Positions 42,791 to 53,400 are shown, counted from the stretch's first letter. The stretch is DNA of 64,000 nt from Alkalicoccus luteus (GCA_052061695.1 JBPZEY010000011.1); one strand, 5' to 3'. The notes: a model not told the origin generated them from the sequence alone. Program-made: numbers and translations.

Positions 42791-44041
42791 ATGCTTGAGT
42801 CCCTGTATACAACTGCGAAACGGCTGGATGCTCAGCATTGGCCGTTTCAGGAGGAATTTTACTTACCTGAACATGGACAGGTATATCTAGATGGCAATTC
42901 GCTCGGGCTTTTATCAAAACGTGCAGAGGAAGCTGTCTATCATGTTATGAACAATTGGAAAACGTATGCGATTGACGGCTGGACGGAAGGAAGCGAACCA
43001 TGGTTTTACTTGGCTTCACGTCTCGCTGGTCACGCAGCGCCCTTAATTGGTGCCCAGCAAAAAGAGACCGTCATCACAGGCTCTATTACGGCCAACCTGC
43101 ATCAGCTGCTTGCCACGTTTTATCAGCCGGAAGGAAAACGAAAAAAAATTGTCATGGAGGCTGGCGCCTTTCCGACGGACAGCTATGTAACGGACAGCTG
43201 GCTAAAAAGCGCTGCAGATAAAGTGGAAGTTGCTCCCCGGGAAGACCGTCTGTTGCATGAAGAAGATATCGAAGCCCGCCTTTCCGATCAAACAGCCCTT
43301 GTGCTTTTACCTTCCGTGCTATACAGAACGGGACAGCGACTTGATATGAAACGTCTTACCGAGGCAGCTCATGCAGCCGGCGCCGTCATCGGATGGGATC
43401 TGGCTCACTCTTTCGGAGTTATGCCGCACGACCTCCATGATGAAGGTGCAGATTTTGCGGTCTGGTGTACGTACAAATATGCAAATGGAGGACCTGGAGC
43501 AACTGGCGGATTGTTTGTTCATGAGAGGCATCATCAGCGTCATCCAGCTCTCGCAGGCTGGTTTGGTTCTGAACAAACGAAACAGTTTGATATGAACACT
43601 TCCTTTGAACCAGCCGCCGATGCTTCTGCCTTTCAAATGGGGACGCCCAACATATTAAGTATGGCTCCACTTCTCGGATCACTGCAGATGCTTGAGGAAG
43701 CAGGTATAGACGTGATTCGCAGCCGCTCTCTTGAGCTTACTGCTATGCTTCGTGAGGGCATTTCATTTTTACAGGAAACAGACAGGCGTCTTCAGCTCCT
43801 TACACCTGCCGCGTGCGGGGGACACCTTGCCTGCTCGCATCCGGACGCTGCCAGAATCGTGAAAGCGTTAAAAGCGGAAGGTGTCGTGCCTGATTTTCGT
43901 GCGCCTGATATTATCCGCCTCGCCCCATCCCCTCTTTATACGAGAGCTGCGGATGTTACAAAAGCATTGGAAACACTTGAACGTATTTTGACCCATCGTA
44001 CGTATGAGCAATACGAGAATAATCGGGGTGTTATTGCCTGA
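42791..44041 (+). CDS. kynU: Kynureninase
   Basis: PLP enzyme that cleaves kynurenine to anthranilate and alanine. In the 416 residues, LDGNSLGLLSKRA (about 33-45) is the family N-terminal motif, GWDLAHSFGVMPHDLHDEGADFAVWCTYKYANGGPG has the PLP Asp203 and Lys229, and FQMGTPNILSMAPL follows. RBS GAGGAGG lies before the ATG. Kynurenine formamidase and tryptophan dioxygenase genes, its usual partners, are absent from the window, so the pathway is either split or kynurenine is taken up. Confidence 0.94.
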   Translation: MLESLYTTAKRLDAQHWPFQEEFYLPEHGQVYLDGNSLGLLSKRAEEAVYHVMNNWKTYAIDGWTEGSEPWFYLASRLAGHAAPLIGAQQKETVITGSITANLHQLLATFYQPEGKRKKIVMEAGAFPTDSYVTDSWLKSAADKVEVAPREDRLLHEEDIEARLSDQTALVLLPSVLYRTGQRLDMKRLTEAAHAAGAVIGWDLAHSFGVMPHDLHDEGADFAVWCTYKYANGGPGATGGLFVHERHHQRHPALAGWFGSEQTKQFDMNTSFEPAADASAFQMGTPNILSMAPLLGSLQMLEEAGIDVIRSRSLELTAMLREGISFLQETDRRLQLLTPAACGGHLACSHPDAARIVKALKAEGVVPDFRAPDIIRLAPSPLYTRAADVTKALETLERILTHRTYEQYENNRGVIA

Positions 44042-44146
44042 CCGCTGCACAATTTTGCAGCGACTCGTCAGCTGTGTGCCTGGGAGATCGAAGCGTTCGT
44101 GCTTAAAAAGCCTGCAGGCTTTTTGATAAATTGCTCCAAGCTGAAA

Positions 44147-44188
44147 AAGACGTGCCGAAGATTGCAAACCAGCTCTTCGGCACGTCTC
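44147..44188. terminator. Terminator between kynU and megL
   Basis: GACGTGCCGAAGA / TCTTCGGCACGTC arms around a 12-base loop. A second short palindrome, AAAAAGCCTGCAGGCTTTTT at 44105-44124, may act as an additional terminator. Confidence 0.82.
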
Positions 44189-44236
44189 GTTATGTCAGGA
44201 CGAAGTGTCCAACTTTGTATCAAACTTGGTACTGCT

Positions 44237-45448
44237 TTACTTATGCTGAAGCTCTCCGGCGGTTTGATCCGTCACTTGGTCCAGCGCTTGTTTCAAATCG
44301 CCCCAAATGTCTTCCGGATTTTCAAGCCCTGCTGACAGGCGCAGCATTGAGTCGGTTATTCCCATTTCAAGTCTCTTTTCCAGCGGCACAACGCTGTGCG
44401 TCATCGACGCCGGATGCTGAATCAACGACTCAGCATCTCCCAAACTGACTGCTGTCTGTACCACGTTCAGCTGATCCATAAAAGCTTGTGCTGCGGCTTT
44501 ACCTCCTTTGATTTCAAAGCTGATCAAGCCACCAGGCTGGGCCATCTGTCTCTGAGCCAGCTCGTATTGTGGAAAATCAGGATCTCCCGGATATACAATC
44601 CGTTCAATGCCATCCTCGCGCGACAATCTTTCGAAAATGTATGCAGCATTGCTGCAGTGCCTATCCATTCGAAGCGGGAGCGTTTTCAACCCTCTCAGCA
44701 GCAGCCATGCATCCATCGGGCCAAGCACTGCCCCTATATCTTTTTGCGTCGTCATACGAATCACCTGCATTTCTTCAGCAGGACCGCAAGCCGCCCCAGC
44801 AATAACATCCCCGTGACCACTGATATATTTCGTCGCGCTGTGAACGACGAAATCTGCTCCCATTTCGATCGGACGCTGCAGATAAGGTGAACAGAACGTA
44901 TTATCCACGACGGTCCAGAGGCCGGCACCCTGAGCCGTATCGATCACCATTTCCAAGTCAACCAGCTTCATCGTCGGATTAATCGGCGTTTCAACATACA
45001 CGGCCTTTGTATTCGGTTTTACAGCCCGGCTAAGCTCTTCCACATGATTCATTTGAATTAAGTCATATTCAATCCCGTATTTCGTTTCCATCATTTCCAA
45101 AAAACCGTACGTGCAGCCGTAAATCCCTTCCGATACAATGACATGATCACCGCTGTTCAGCAGGTGCATCAGTACTGCTGAGACAGCACCCATACCGGAA
45201 GCAAATGCCACTGCTTCTTCGGCCCCTTCTGCATCAGCCAGCTTTGCTTCCAGTTCTGTGACAGTAGGGTTTCCTAATCGTGAATAAATGTATCCTCCCT
45301 CTTCACCGGCAAATCTTGCTTCCCCTTGTGCCGCATTATCAAATACATAAGTCGATGTCTGATAAATTGGATGTGACAGACTGCCGTGCTGGCTTTTTCT
45401 GTCAAACGCACCATGAATCAGCCTTGTGTGAAGTCCTTTTTGCTTCAT
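44237..45448 (-). CDS. Methionine gamma-lyase
   Basis: PLP enzyme of the Cys/Met metabolism family that degrades methionine to methanethiol, ammonia and 2-oxobutyrate. In the 403 residues: YIYSRLGNPTVTELEAKLA, then GIYGCTYGF with Cys112, the residue that marks methionine gamma-lyases, and VVHSATKYISGHGD with the PLP Lys207. TQKDIGAVLGPMDAWLLLRGLKTL follows. Cystathionine gamma-synthase and lyase relatives lack the cysteine at that position. A cre-like box lies upstream, suggesting carbon-catabolite control. Confidence 0.87.
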   Translation of the reverse strand: MKQKGLHTRLIHGAFDRKSQHGSLSHPIYQTSTYVFDNAAQGEARFAGEEGGYIYSRLGNPTVTELEAKLADAEGAEEAVAFASGMGAVSAVLMHLLNSGDHVIVSEGIYGCTYGFLEMMETKYGIEYDLIQMNHVEELSRAVKPNTKAVYVETPINPTMKLVDLEMVIDTAQGAGLWTVVDNTFCSPYLQRPIEMGADFVVHSATKYISGHGDVIAGAACGPAEEMQVIRMTTQKDIGAVLGPMDAWLLLRGLKTLPLRMDRHCSNAAYIFERLSREDGIERIVYPGDPDFPQYELAQRQMAQPGGLISFEIKGGKAAAQAFMDQLNVVQTAVSLGDAESLIQHPASMTHSVVPLEKRLEMGITDSMLRLSAGLENPEDIWGDLKQALDQVTDQTAGELQHK

Positions 45449-45466
45449 TGCAGCTACCCCCTTAAC

Positions 45467-45479
45467 GTGTTAATAACAC
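45467..45479. promoter_or_regulatory. Palindrome in the methionine gamma-lyase leader
   Basis: Perfect GTGTTA-A-TAACAC, 19 bp upstream of the start codon and inside repeated TAACG motifs. A candidate operator of unknown factor. Confidence 0.4.
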
Positions 45480-45483
45480 ATAA

Positions 45484-45497
45484 CGTAAGCGCTTTCA
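45484..45497. promoter_or_regulatory. cre-like CcpA site
   Basis: CGTAAGCGCTTTCA matches the cre consensus TGWAANCGNTNWCA at all but the first base. It lies 36 bp upstream of the methionine gamma-lyase start and next to a possible minus-strand -10 (TATACT), where CcpA binding would repress. Confidence 0.6.
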
Positions 45498-45602
45498 TAA
45501 CTAGTATACCTAATTTCCTTCCAGAAAAAAATGGAACTAACCGTACACGTCTAGTCGGTTTAGAGCAAGCCAGCATTTAAGCAGAGACCTGTAATAGATG
45601 TC

Positions 45603-45632
45603 AAAAAAATCCGATCGCGTGATCGACCGGAT
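45603..45632 (-). terminator. Terminator of the ABC-F gene
   Basis: On the minus strand AATCCGGTCGAT, loop, ATCGGATT followed by T7. It is separated from its gene by the decayed repeat H. Confidence 0.7.
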
Positions 45633-45825
45633 TCTCAACGTTTCGATAACGCTTCGTGGGAAACAACCATGCATCTTCCTGTACCGCCGGGAATGGTTTC
45701 AGCGAATCGATTCTGCAGGATCTTTGTCATACGGCTGCGGGGCTTTGCAGCCTTCTCCAAAGATGAGCAGCGCAGCCCGAAGCCTCACAGCCGGACGGTT
45801 TTGAACGGCAGGAGCCCAGCTGCTG
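45633..45825 (+). mobile_element. Strongly decayed terminator-nested element, copy H (left half)
   Basis: Between a terminator and the 3' end of the ABC-F gene. Landmarks in the right order: GATAACG, TGCATCTTCCTGTA, GGTTTCAGC and GCAGGATCTTTG, matching the left half of copies D and E with a deletion over the first hairpin. No terminal repeat remains intact. Homology is weak and needs alignment. Confidence 0.45.
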
Positions 45826-47700
45826 TTAATGATTGATTTCTTCAATCTGTTCCGACAGTTCCTCCCAGCGAAGCATCTTAGCCTCCAGCTCCCGTTCGGT
45901 CTTCTCTTTTTCCTCATATTTCTCCCTGACCTTGTCAAAATCAGCCCCTGCTTCTGCAATTTGTGCGTCAAGCTGTTCCAGCTTTTCTTCCAGGCTGCTG
46001 ATCTCATCCTCAATCGTATTCCATTCCTGCTGATCTTTATAGGACAGCTTCTTTTTCTTCTTTGGGGCGGGCGCTGGTTTGGTTTCCGTTTTCACCGGCT
46101 TTTCGTTGGTCTTTCTTGCTTCCAGCCATTCAGAATAGCTTCCGTAAAACGTATCGGGAGTTTCTCCGCGCTTGACGATAAGCAGCTGACTGATCGCTCT
46201 GTCTAAAAAATAGCGGTCGTGGGAGACCGTAATCACTACTCCAGGAAACTGATCCAAGTAATCTTCCAGAACCGACAGCGTTTCTGTATCCAGATCGTTC
46301 GTGGGCTCATCTAAAATGAGTACATTCGGTTCACTCATCAGCACCCGAAGCAGATACAGCCGCTTTTTCTCTCCTCCTGAGAGCCTGCTGATATAAGTCC
46401 ATTGCTGAGCACGGGAAAACAGAAACCGCTCCAGCATCTGCTCTGCCGTAATGAGCGTTCCGTCGACGGTTCGGACAGCCTCTGCTGTTTCTTTAATGTA
46501 ATCAATCATCCGCAGATTTGGGTTCATATCTTCCTGCTCCTGCGTATAATATCCGATCTTAACGGTTTCGCCGTGGGAAACGGTCCCTTTGTCAGGCGAC
46601 CTTTTACCGGCGATTGTATCAAGCAGAGTCGTTTTCCCGGTTCCATTCGGTCCAATGATGCCAAGCCGCATTCCTCTTGTAATAAGAAAGGAAAAATCTT
46701 TCGTCAGCACGTTCCCGCCTCGCTCAGTCGTGCAGTCCTCCAGCTCAATCACGGATTTGCCGAGTCTCGTTGAACCAATCGCAAAATCAAGCTCCTGCTC
46801 AGCGGCCGGCCCTTCCTGTTCCTGCAGATCCTCCGCCCGTTGAATACGCGCTTTTTGTTTCGTCGTGCGTGCTTTTGCCCCTCTGCGGAGCCAGGCGAGC
46901 TCCCGGCGAAGAATGTTCTGGCGCTTGGATTCCTGGTCGGCTTCAACGCGCTGGCGCTCTGCCCGCAACTCCAAAAAGCGCTCATAGTTACCGATATATT
47001 CATACAAATTGCCGCCAGAAAGCTCAAACATTCTGCTAGTGACACGATTTAAAAAATAGCGGTCGTGCGTGATCAGCATGAGTGCCCCGCTGTACTGTTT
47101 TAAAAACTCTTCAAGCCATTCAACCGCATCATTATCCAGATGGTTCGTCGGCTCATCCAACAGCAGCAGGTCCGCGGGCTGGATCAGTGCACGGGCAAGC
47201 GAAACACGGCGTTTTTGACCGCCTGACAGCTTCGAAACGGGTGTTTCAAATTCGTAAATGCCGAGCTTTGTCAAAATTGTCTTTGCCTGTGCGCTTGCTT
47301 CCCATGCTCCTTGTTTATCCATTGCAGCCTGAGCAGATTCAAACGCTTTTCCGGCCGCTTCATCGTTATGCTGCTCCATGCGCAGCAAAGCTTTTTCATA
47401 TTTCCGCATCGCTTCCATGATTGGAGCTGTCCCGTCAAAAACGGTTTCCAGCACAGATTTCTCTGTATCAAGCTCCGGATCTTGCGGGACATATTCTACA
47501 CGGAATTCCTTCGCATGGATCAGATCACCTTTTTCTGCAGCGTCTCTGCCCGCAATTGCTTTCAAAAGCGACGATTTGCCAGTTCCATTAACACCAACCA
47601 CGCCAATTCGTTCTTTTTTCTCTACCGTAAATGATATACGATTAAAGAGTATTTTATCTCCATAGGTTTTCACCAGATTTTCGACTCGCAGCAAGCTCAT
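45826..47700 (-). CDS. ABC-F family ATP-binding protein (Uup-like)
   Basis: A soluble twin-ATPase translation factor of 624 residues with no membrane domain. The first nucleotide-binding domain has GVNGTGKSSLLKAIAG and LSGGQKRRVSLARALIQPADLLLLDEPTNHLD; the second has GPNGTGKTTLLDTIAGK and LSGGEKKRLYLLRVLM with LILDEPTNDLD. A charged linker separates them. The C-terminal region (about 540-624) is coiled coil (EWNTIEDEISSLEEKLEQLDAQIAEAG), the Uup-type DNA- or ribosome-binding tail. It is probably ribosome-associated; the exact role is unknown. Confidence 0.92.
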   Translation of the reverse strand: MSLLRVENLVKTYGDKILFNRISFTVEKKERIGVVGVNGTGKSSLLKAIAGRDAAEKGDLIHAKEFRVEYVPQDPELDTEKSVLETVFDGTAPIMEAMRKYEKALLRMEQHNDEAAGKAFESAQAAMDKQGAWEASAQAKTILTKLGIYEFETPVSKLSGGQKRRVSLARALIQPADLLLLDEPTNHLDNDAVEWLEEFLKQYSGALMLITHDRYFLNRVTSRMFELSGGNLYEYIGNYERFLELRAERQRVEADQESKRQNILRRELAWLRRGAKARTTKQKARIQRAEDLQEQEGPAAEQELDFAIGSTRLGKSVIELEDCTTERGGNVLTKDFSFLITRGMRLGIIGPNGTGKTTLLDTIAGKRSPDKGTVSHGETVKIGYYTQEQEDMNPNLRMIDYIKETAEAVRTVDGTLITAEQMLERFLFSRAQQWTYISRLSGGEKKRLYLLRVLMSEPNVLILDEPTNDLDTETLSVLEDYLDQFPGVVITVSHDRYFLDRAISQLLIVKRGETPDTFYGSYSEWLEARKTNEKPVKTETKPAPAPKKKKKLSYKDQQEWNTIEDEISSLEEKLEQLDAQIAEAGADFDKVREKYEEKEKTERELEAKMLRWEELSEQIEEINH

Positions 47701-47805
47701 GATCTATCATCCTCACTCTTCATTCATTCCGCTTCCTATTGTACCAGACTAAGCAGTGGATGACAGATGCATGAAGCTTGTCCATTCAAGAAGGGGGACA
47801 TTCTT

Positions 47806-49578
47806 TTGCTTCAAATGATACTTATAGCCGCTGCAGCGGCTTTAACGTTTTTACCGCTGCAGCGTACGTGGTGGCAGCGGACTGATTTCCGCCGCCTCCT
47901 GGCACCTCGCTACATACTCGGGCTTTTTTATGGTGCTTTTCTATTTTACGCTGGTCTTGCCGATCAAAGTGTAACACTTTTGATTGCAGCATACGTTCCG
48001 GTCGTAGCCGTCTGGCTGATTATCGATAACGTCGTTGTCTATATGACGGTCCGCACGTTCCGTAAAAAAGAAGCATCTGCGGGGGCTGGAATTGGCATTC
48101 TGCTCCTAGTTGCAAGTATGGCATTTTTTATTTTCCAACCGCTGTTTCTTGCCGATGCGAAATACGATATAGCCGGCGGCGAAGAAGTAACAAGTGACGA
48201 CCTGCCGCCTGTAAATGAAGAAAGTATTCCAGTTGTTCCGAGAAGCTACGCGGAGTACCGGGCTGACATTATGATGGGTCAGCTTGAAAATCCTGCCTTC
48301 TTCACGCTCGGTTCTACTCGCATTCAGCGAGTGGACGATGCACTGTACTGGATTACGCCGATTGAATATGATGATTTCTTCCGCTGGGTTCGTGCGGACA
48401 ACGTTCCGGGGTTCATTATGGTGAGTGCAGAAAATCCGCGGGAAGACCCGCAGCTGATCGAAACAGATATGCAGTATGTGCCATCAGCATTCTTTCATGA
48501 GAATCTGGAACGCCACGTAAGAATGGCCTATCCAGATGTCGTCATGCTTGATACAACATTTGAAGTCGACACTGATGGAAACCCTTATTATATTGTCAGC
48601 TATGGCCACTACACACAGTTTCGAAGGGTCGCTGACGTAGATGGGATTATCACCGTTGACCCCGCAGATGGATCGATGGAGAACTATGAAGCCGAAGACG
48701 CACCGGAGTGGGTAAACCGCGTTTATCCTCCGCATATAGCAGAAGAACGCAATGAGTGGTTTGGTATGTACAGCCGCGGCCTGATCAACCGCTATTTCGG
48801 CCGGGAAGGACTGATGCAGCCAACTACCTGGTCCGCTGATGATACCGTAACGGGAATCGTGGATGATGACCTGCAGCTCAACTGGTTTACGGACCACATG
48901 CGGCTGACAGACGAAGGCGAGGAAGGCTCGAGGTCCATGGTAGGCTTCACCATGTTCGACGCACGAACCGGTGACCTCCGCTACTTCCGTGATGCAAGCG
49001 GCATGCTGAACGGACGTACGGCTATGGACCTCGCCGAGCGGACGTTCCGTCGCGATGATTACGTAGCCGGGACTCCTTCGCTATATCCAATCTATGATCA
49101 GTACACGTGGGTTGTGCCGCTCATGGATCGGAACGCCGTGCTTCGTGAAGTAATGCTCGTGCACGCAGGAGATGAAAATGTGTATGGCTACGGCAGCACG
49201 AAACGTGAAGCCTTCAATGCTTATCAACTGGAGCTGTCGACTACTGTGGATGACGATGTTGTCCCTGGTGAATTGACCGATATGGCGGAAGAAGAAAAAA
49301 CAATAGGCAGAGTCTATCACTGGGACCGAGAAGAAAATGTGACTGTGCGTATATGGTTTGAAGGGGAAGATCGGATCTTTACATTAAACGCCTCTTCGCA
49401 TCCGACTGCCGTTTTCCTTGAACCAGGCGATGACATTACCATTCGGTACATGGACAGCGGAGAAGCAGTACAACCAATTGAAGAGATGGACTTTGATCTG
49501 ATCCCTGTTGAAGATGAAGAAGCAGATTTTCTCGAGGATATTGAATTAGATGAAGAAGATCCGGATAACGAGCAGTAA
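47806..49578 (+). CDS. Large membrane-anchored protein with acidic extracytoplasmic domain
   Basis: About 590 residues. Three to four hydrophobic helices in the first 130 residues are followed by a large hydrophilic, acidic domain and a very acidic C-terminus (EDEEADFLEDIELDEEDPDNEQ). No catalytic signature was recognised. The domain has repeated strand-turn motifs such as RVADVDGIITVDPADGSM and YGSTKREAFNAYQ, and may be a PepSY-like or CvpA-unrelated surface fold, which is a guess. The TTG at 47806 is eight bases past GGGGG; ATG 47815 and an upstream ATG 47767 are alternatives. Confidence 0.7.
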   Translation: MLQMILIAAAAALTFLPLQRTWWQRTDFRRLLAPRYILGLFYGAFLFYAGLADQSVTLLIAAYVPVVAVWLIIDNVVVYMTVRTFRKKEASAGAGIGILLLVASMAFFIFQPLFLADAKYDIAGGEEVTSDDLPPVNEESIPVVPRSYAEYRADIMMGQLENPAFFTLGSTRIQRVDDALYWITPIEYDDFFRWVRADNVPGFIMVSAENPREDPQLIETDMQYVPSAFFHENLERHVRMAYPDVVMLDTTFEVDTDGNPYYIVSYGHYTQFRRVADVDGIITVDPADGSMENYEAEDAPEWVNRVYPPHIAEERNEWFGMYSRGLINRYFGREGLMQPTTWSADDTVTGIVDDDLQLNWFTDHMRLTDEGEEGSRSMVGFTMFDARTGDLRYFRDASGMLNGRTAMDLAERTFRRDDYVAGTPSLYPIYDQYTWVVPLMDRNAVLREVMLVHAGDENVYGYGSTKREAFNAYQLELSTTVDDDVVPGELTDMAEEEKTIGRVYHWDREENVTVRIWFEGEDRIFTLNASSHPTAVFLEPGDDITIRYMDSGEAVQPIEEMDFDLIPVEDEEADFLEDIELDEEDPDNEQ

Positions 49579-49681
49579 TCTTGGTGGAGCATATCGAATT
49601 CACTGACGCTCTGTCGCTGAGCGGTGGCGGACTGCAAGCGGGCAAATACGCATTCTACCCCCTTTATCTAATCAGCAAGCT

Positions 49682-49713
49682 GAAGCCGGCGGCCCATCAG
49701 GACCGTCGGCTTC
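49682..49713. terminator. Terminator, left copy flanking element E
   Basis: GAAGCCGGCGG, loop, CCGTCGGCTTC; repeated with one mismatch at 50339-50370. Confidence 0.85.
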
Positions 49714-50338
49714 CAGAGTGTCGATAACGTATTTTTAAGTGAATAACCTTACACCTGCCTGTATCTGCGGACCCTCGCTTTCCGGAGGGAACTGGCTCAG
49801 CTAACCGCTTTCTCCTGCTGTCGAAAGCGCTGGATCTTCGCCTCGTTCTGATCCTCCAGGAGTCGAGGCCCTTCAATGTCGGCAGCTGGCAATGCGTTTC
49901 ACGTGCCTGAGACTGCACGATCGGCTTCTGTACAGATAGAACCTTCCCGATTTGACGTTTCGATGTTGAATCGGCGTTTCCGTACTTTCTAGAATTCATG
50001 ATAAACGTAAAAAGCAGTCGCGTCTGCCTGTCGTGACGTTGTTCTCCAACAAGCAGAGCCGTTTTCCCGATGTGTCCGGCGGAGGCGCAACAAGCAGTCT
50101 GAAGATGCCGTGCCGTTCAGATCTGCGAACGGCATCCACGCACGACCGAAGCCGGACTGGCTTTTGGAGGCTTCTTGTGAGAAACCTGTGTCCGAGTGAA
50201 GCCGCGCCACCCTTCCCTTCATACAGGGGTCAACCCTGAGAAATGGCTGAAGGCCAGCCCACTGCAGGCTAGGTAAGCAGAGGAGAAATACAATCAAGCG
50301 AATAAACATGTAAGTTGAAAGACTTTTTCAAAAGCTTG
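49714..50338 (+). mobile_element. Terminator-nested element, copy E (full length)
   Basis: A 625-bp element. Left end CAGAGTGTCGATAACGTA; right end AGACTTTTTCAAAAGCTTG, more diverged. Left hairpins CCCTC/GAGGG and CGCTTTC/GAAAGCG (49806-49829); right half with the hairpin GCCGTTC/GAACGGC (near 50108-50135). Both ends abut copies of the same terminator. Non-coding. Confidence 0.87.
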
Positions 50339-50370
50339 GAAGCCGGCGGCCCATCAGGACCCTCGGCTTC
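50339..50370. terminator. Terminator, right copy flanking element E
   Basis: GAAGCCGGCGG, loop, CCCTCGGCTTC, followed by TTCTGTCT; also positioned to terminate the minus-strand helicase gene. Confidence 0.85.
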
Positions 50371-50403
50371 TTCTGTCTGATTCAACCGACCTTCTGTAAC
50401 GAA

Positions 50404-53400
50404 TCAGCTGTCCATCTCGAGCAGCTCTTCTATTTCTTCTCGGCCGAGCGTTTTCAGCATGGTCTCACCCGGTTGGACGACACGGTCCAGCAAGTCTCTC
50501 TTCCGTGCCTGCATTTCGTGAATTTTTTCTTCGATCGTGCCTGCAGCGATCATCTTCGTTACTTGCACGACCTTTTTTTGGCCAAATCGGTACACGCGGT
50601 CTGCTGCCTGGTCTTCTACAGCCGGATTCCACCACGAGTCAAATAGAATAACCGTGTCGCCGCCAGTGAGATTCAAGCCGGTTCCACCTGCTTTTAACGA
50701 GACGAGAAACAGGTCATGTTCTCCGCTGTTAAACCGCTCTGCCATCTGAACGCGCTCTTCGCCAGGCGTCTTTCCGTCCAAATAAAAATAATCGGCACCT
50801 CTTTTGTCAAAGCGCTCCTTCATCAAAGCGAGCATCGTCGTAAACTGACTGAAAATCACGATCCTTCTGCCGTTTACAAGTGCCTCCTCCGTATATTCCA
50901 TCAGACGCTCCAGCTTCTCCGAGCCTCCTTCGTAATCCTCCATAAACATACCCGGATGCGAACAGATCTGTCTTAATCTTGTCAGGCCGGCAAGGATTTG
51001 CATGCTTTTTTCCTTCCAGCTGTCCGTCAGTCTCGCTTCAGAAGCTTCTTTTCTTAAAAGCTGCAGCTGCGTCGAGTACAATGTTCGCTGCGCCTGTGTG
51101 AGTTCTGTATATTCCACACTTTCCAGCTTTTCAGGCAGCTCCCGCAGCACATCTCTTTTTCTCCTTCTTAAAATAAACGGACGGATTCTTGCGGCAACCG
51201 CTGACTCTTCCAGTGATTGAAACGCCTCTTTTCCAGGAAACAAGCCCGGGAGCACAATTTGGAAAATGGAGTATAGCTCTTCCAATGCGTTTTCGATCGG
51301 TGTCCCGCTCAGCGCAAAGGCCGTCTTGCAGTGCAGATCGCGCACTGCTTTTGCAGTTTTTGTGCCCGCATTTTTGACGTTTTGAGCCTCATCTAAAATC
51401 AAGACATCAAAATGACGTTCGCAAAACATCGAATGGTCGCGCCGAATCACTGGATACGAACTGATCAGCACATCCCGATCAGCATATTGTGTGAACTGCG
51501 CTTCACGCTCGGATTTTGCACCGCCTATAATACCTGCCGTCAAATGCGGTGCAAAGCGTTCAAGCTCTTTCTTCCAATTATACGTGACACTCGACGGGCA
51601 AAGAATCAACGCTTGCTTCAACGGTCCCCGTTCTTTTCTTCCAGCTAAAAAGGCGATCGTCTGCAGTGTTTTTCCGAGCCCCATATCATCGGCGAGAACG
51701 CCTCCAAACCCGTAGTAATCCAGCGATGTCATCCACTGATAACCAGTTTTTTGATAGTCCCGCATATCCGCCAGAAGCTGCTCCGGCTCCTTAAAATCGA
51801 TATCCGACGGATCCAGCAGCCGCTGGATCAGCTTTTGAAACGAGTCTGTACGGGCAGACAGAATACGCGCTTCCTCTAAATGAAAGGCCTCTTTAAGCGG
51901 CATTGTCATTGACGCAGAGGGCTTTCCTCCGACCGCCGTCCGATAGCGCTCCATCAGCTCGCGCACCGCATCAAAGCTGACGTCATGCAGCGGGATATAC
52001 GTGCCGTCCTGGCGTTCATAATAGCGGCGCCCTTCCATCACTGCTTCGACAATGGCATCAAGCTCATCCTGCGGTACAGCTTCAGTGGAGATATGCACAC
52101 TGAGCTCGCCGGTCCCCTCATCGACTTCAGCAGTTACTTCCGGCGCTTCTTCCGGCAAATAAATTAGATCACGGAGCGATGCAGGGAGATACACTTCAAA
52201 TTCCTCGGAGAGAACGGGAAGCCAGCTGCTTAAAAAATACAGCAGATCAGGAAAATGGTCGATAAACAGCTCGGTCCCGTTATACTTCAGCGGCGCTTCC
52301 TCAATGAGAGCCATAAGCTGGTATTCCTTTTTCATGTCTCTGACGATAATACGCTCTCCGCGGCTTTCGTTCTCACGAAATGGATTGATCTCCTCATGGC
52401 CGTATTGAAAGATCACTTGCGCTGTCAGCCTGCTGGCTGCGTAATCAAGCAGCAGCCGGGCTTTTAACGGAATCATATCAATTTTATGATCCAAAGCCTC
52501 CGCTGTTTGTACTGTTCCCACCGCCTTGAGCTGAGGCAGCAGGACAGACGCAAGCGGTTCAAGATAGGTACTGCTGAACGTAATGATCGGCTGATCTGCA
52601 AGCGACAGCTGAAAATACAGTTTTTCGATCACGCTTCGCTGCTCCTCCGGAATCCACAAAAATCGGTTTTTGTAATAGCAGACAGGATAGCTGCTCCCAA
52701 AATACTGCAGCTGGTGACCATTTTTCCAATGAAGTGTATAGGCACCCTCCTGCACTTCCTCCGCTTCAAATCGGAACGGCTTCTCCATGTCCTCCAGCCG
52801 AAAAGGCTGTTTCTGTCCTTCTGCCGCTAAAACAACGACGTTTCGGCCCTTTAATAAACGTAAAAAAGAAGCGGCAAACGGAGCAGGAATATCAAAGCTC
52901 CTCATGTCTCCTTCTTTTCTGACCGCATACCGGTCCTCATACATTTGCTGCACATTCACAAGAACTGATGCTTCTCGAAGAACGTCAAGATCATCTTCAT
53001 CTACTGCGTGTTCTTCCGGATAAAACGAAAATTTCTCTGTGAACCGATAAGCTTCTCCAGCCTGAACAGCATGGAGAAAGTCGGGCAGGCTGCGTACGAT
53101 ATACAATCGTTCAGTTCCGGCCTTGAGCTCCAGCTCGATGCTCCCAGGCGCTTCCTCATAGAACGATGGATACAGCTTCAACTCAAATTGGATCTGCAGC
53201 TTCGTTCTCTCAAACCGATCTACAGACGCAGCTGGTGGAACGAACAGGGATTCAAATTCTGCTAGCAGCGCGGCAGTTTCCCGATCCTGCCAGCTGCTGA
53301 CGGCCTGCGGCTCAGGAGCTGTAAAAGACGGATCCCGTTCTGCAAGCCATGCGTGAATTCGGTTTTCGCCCATATACAGCAGGGCAGCCAATATGTGCAC

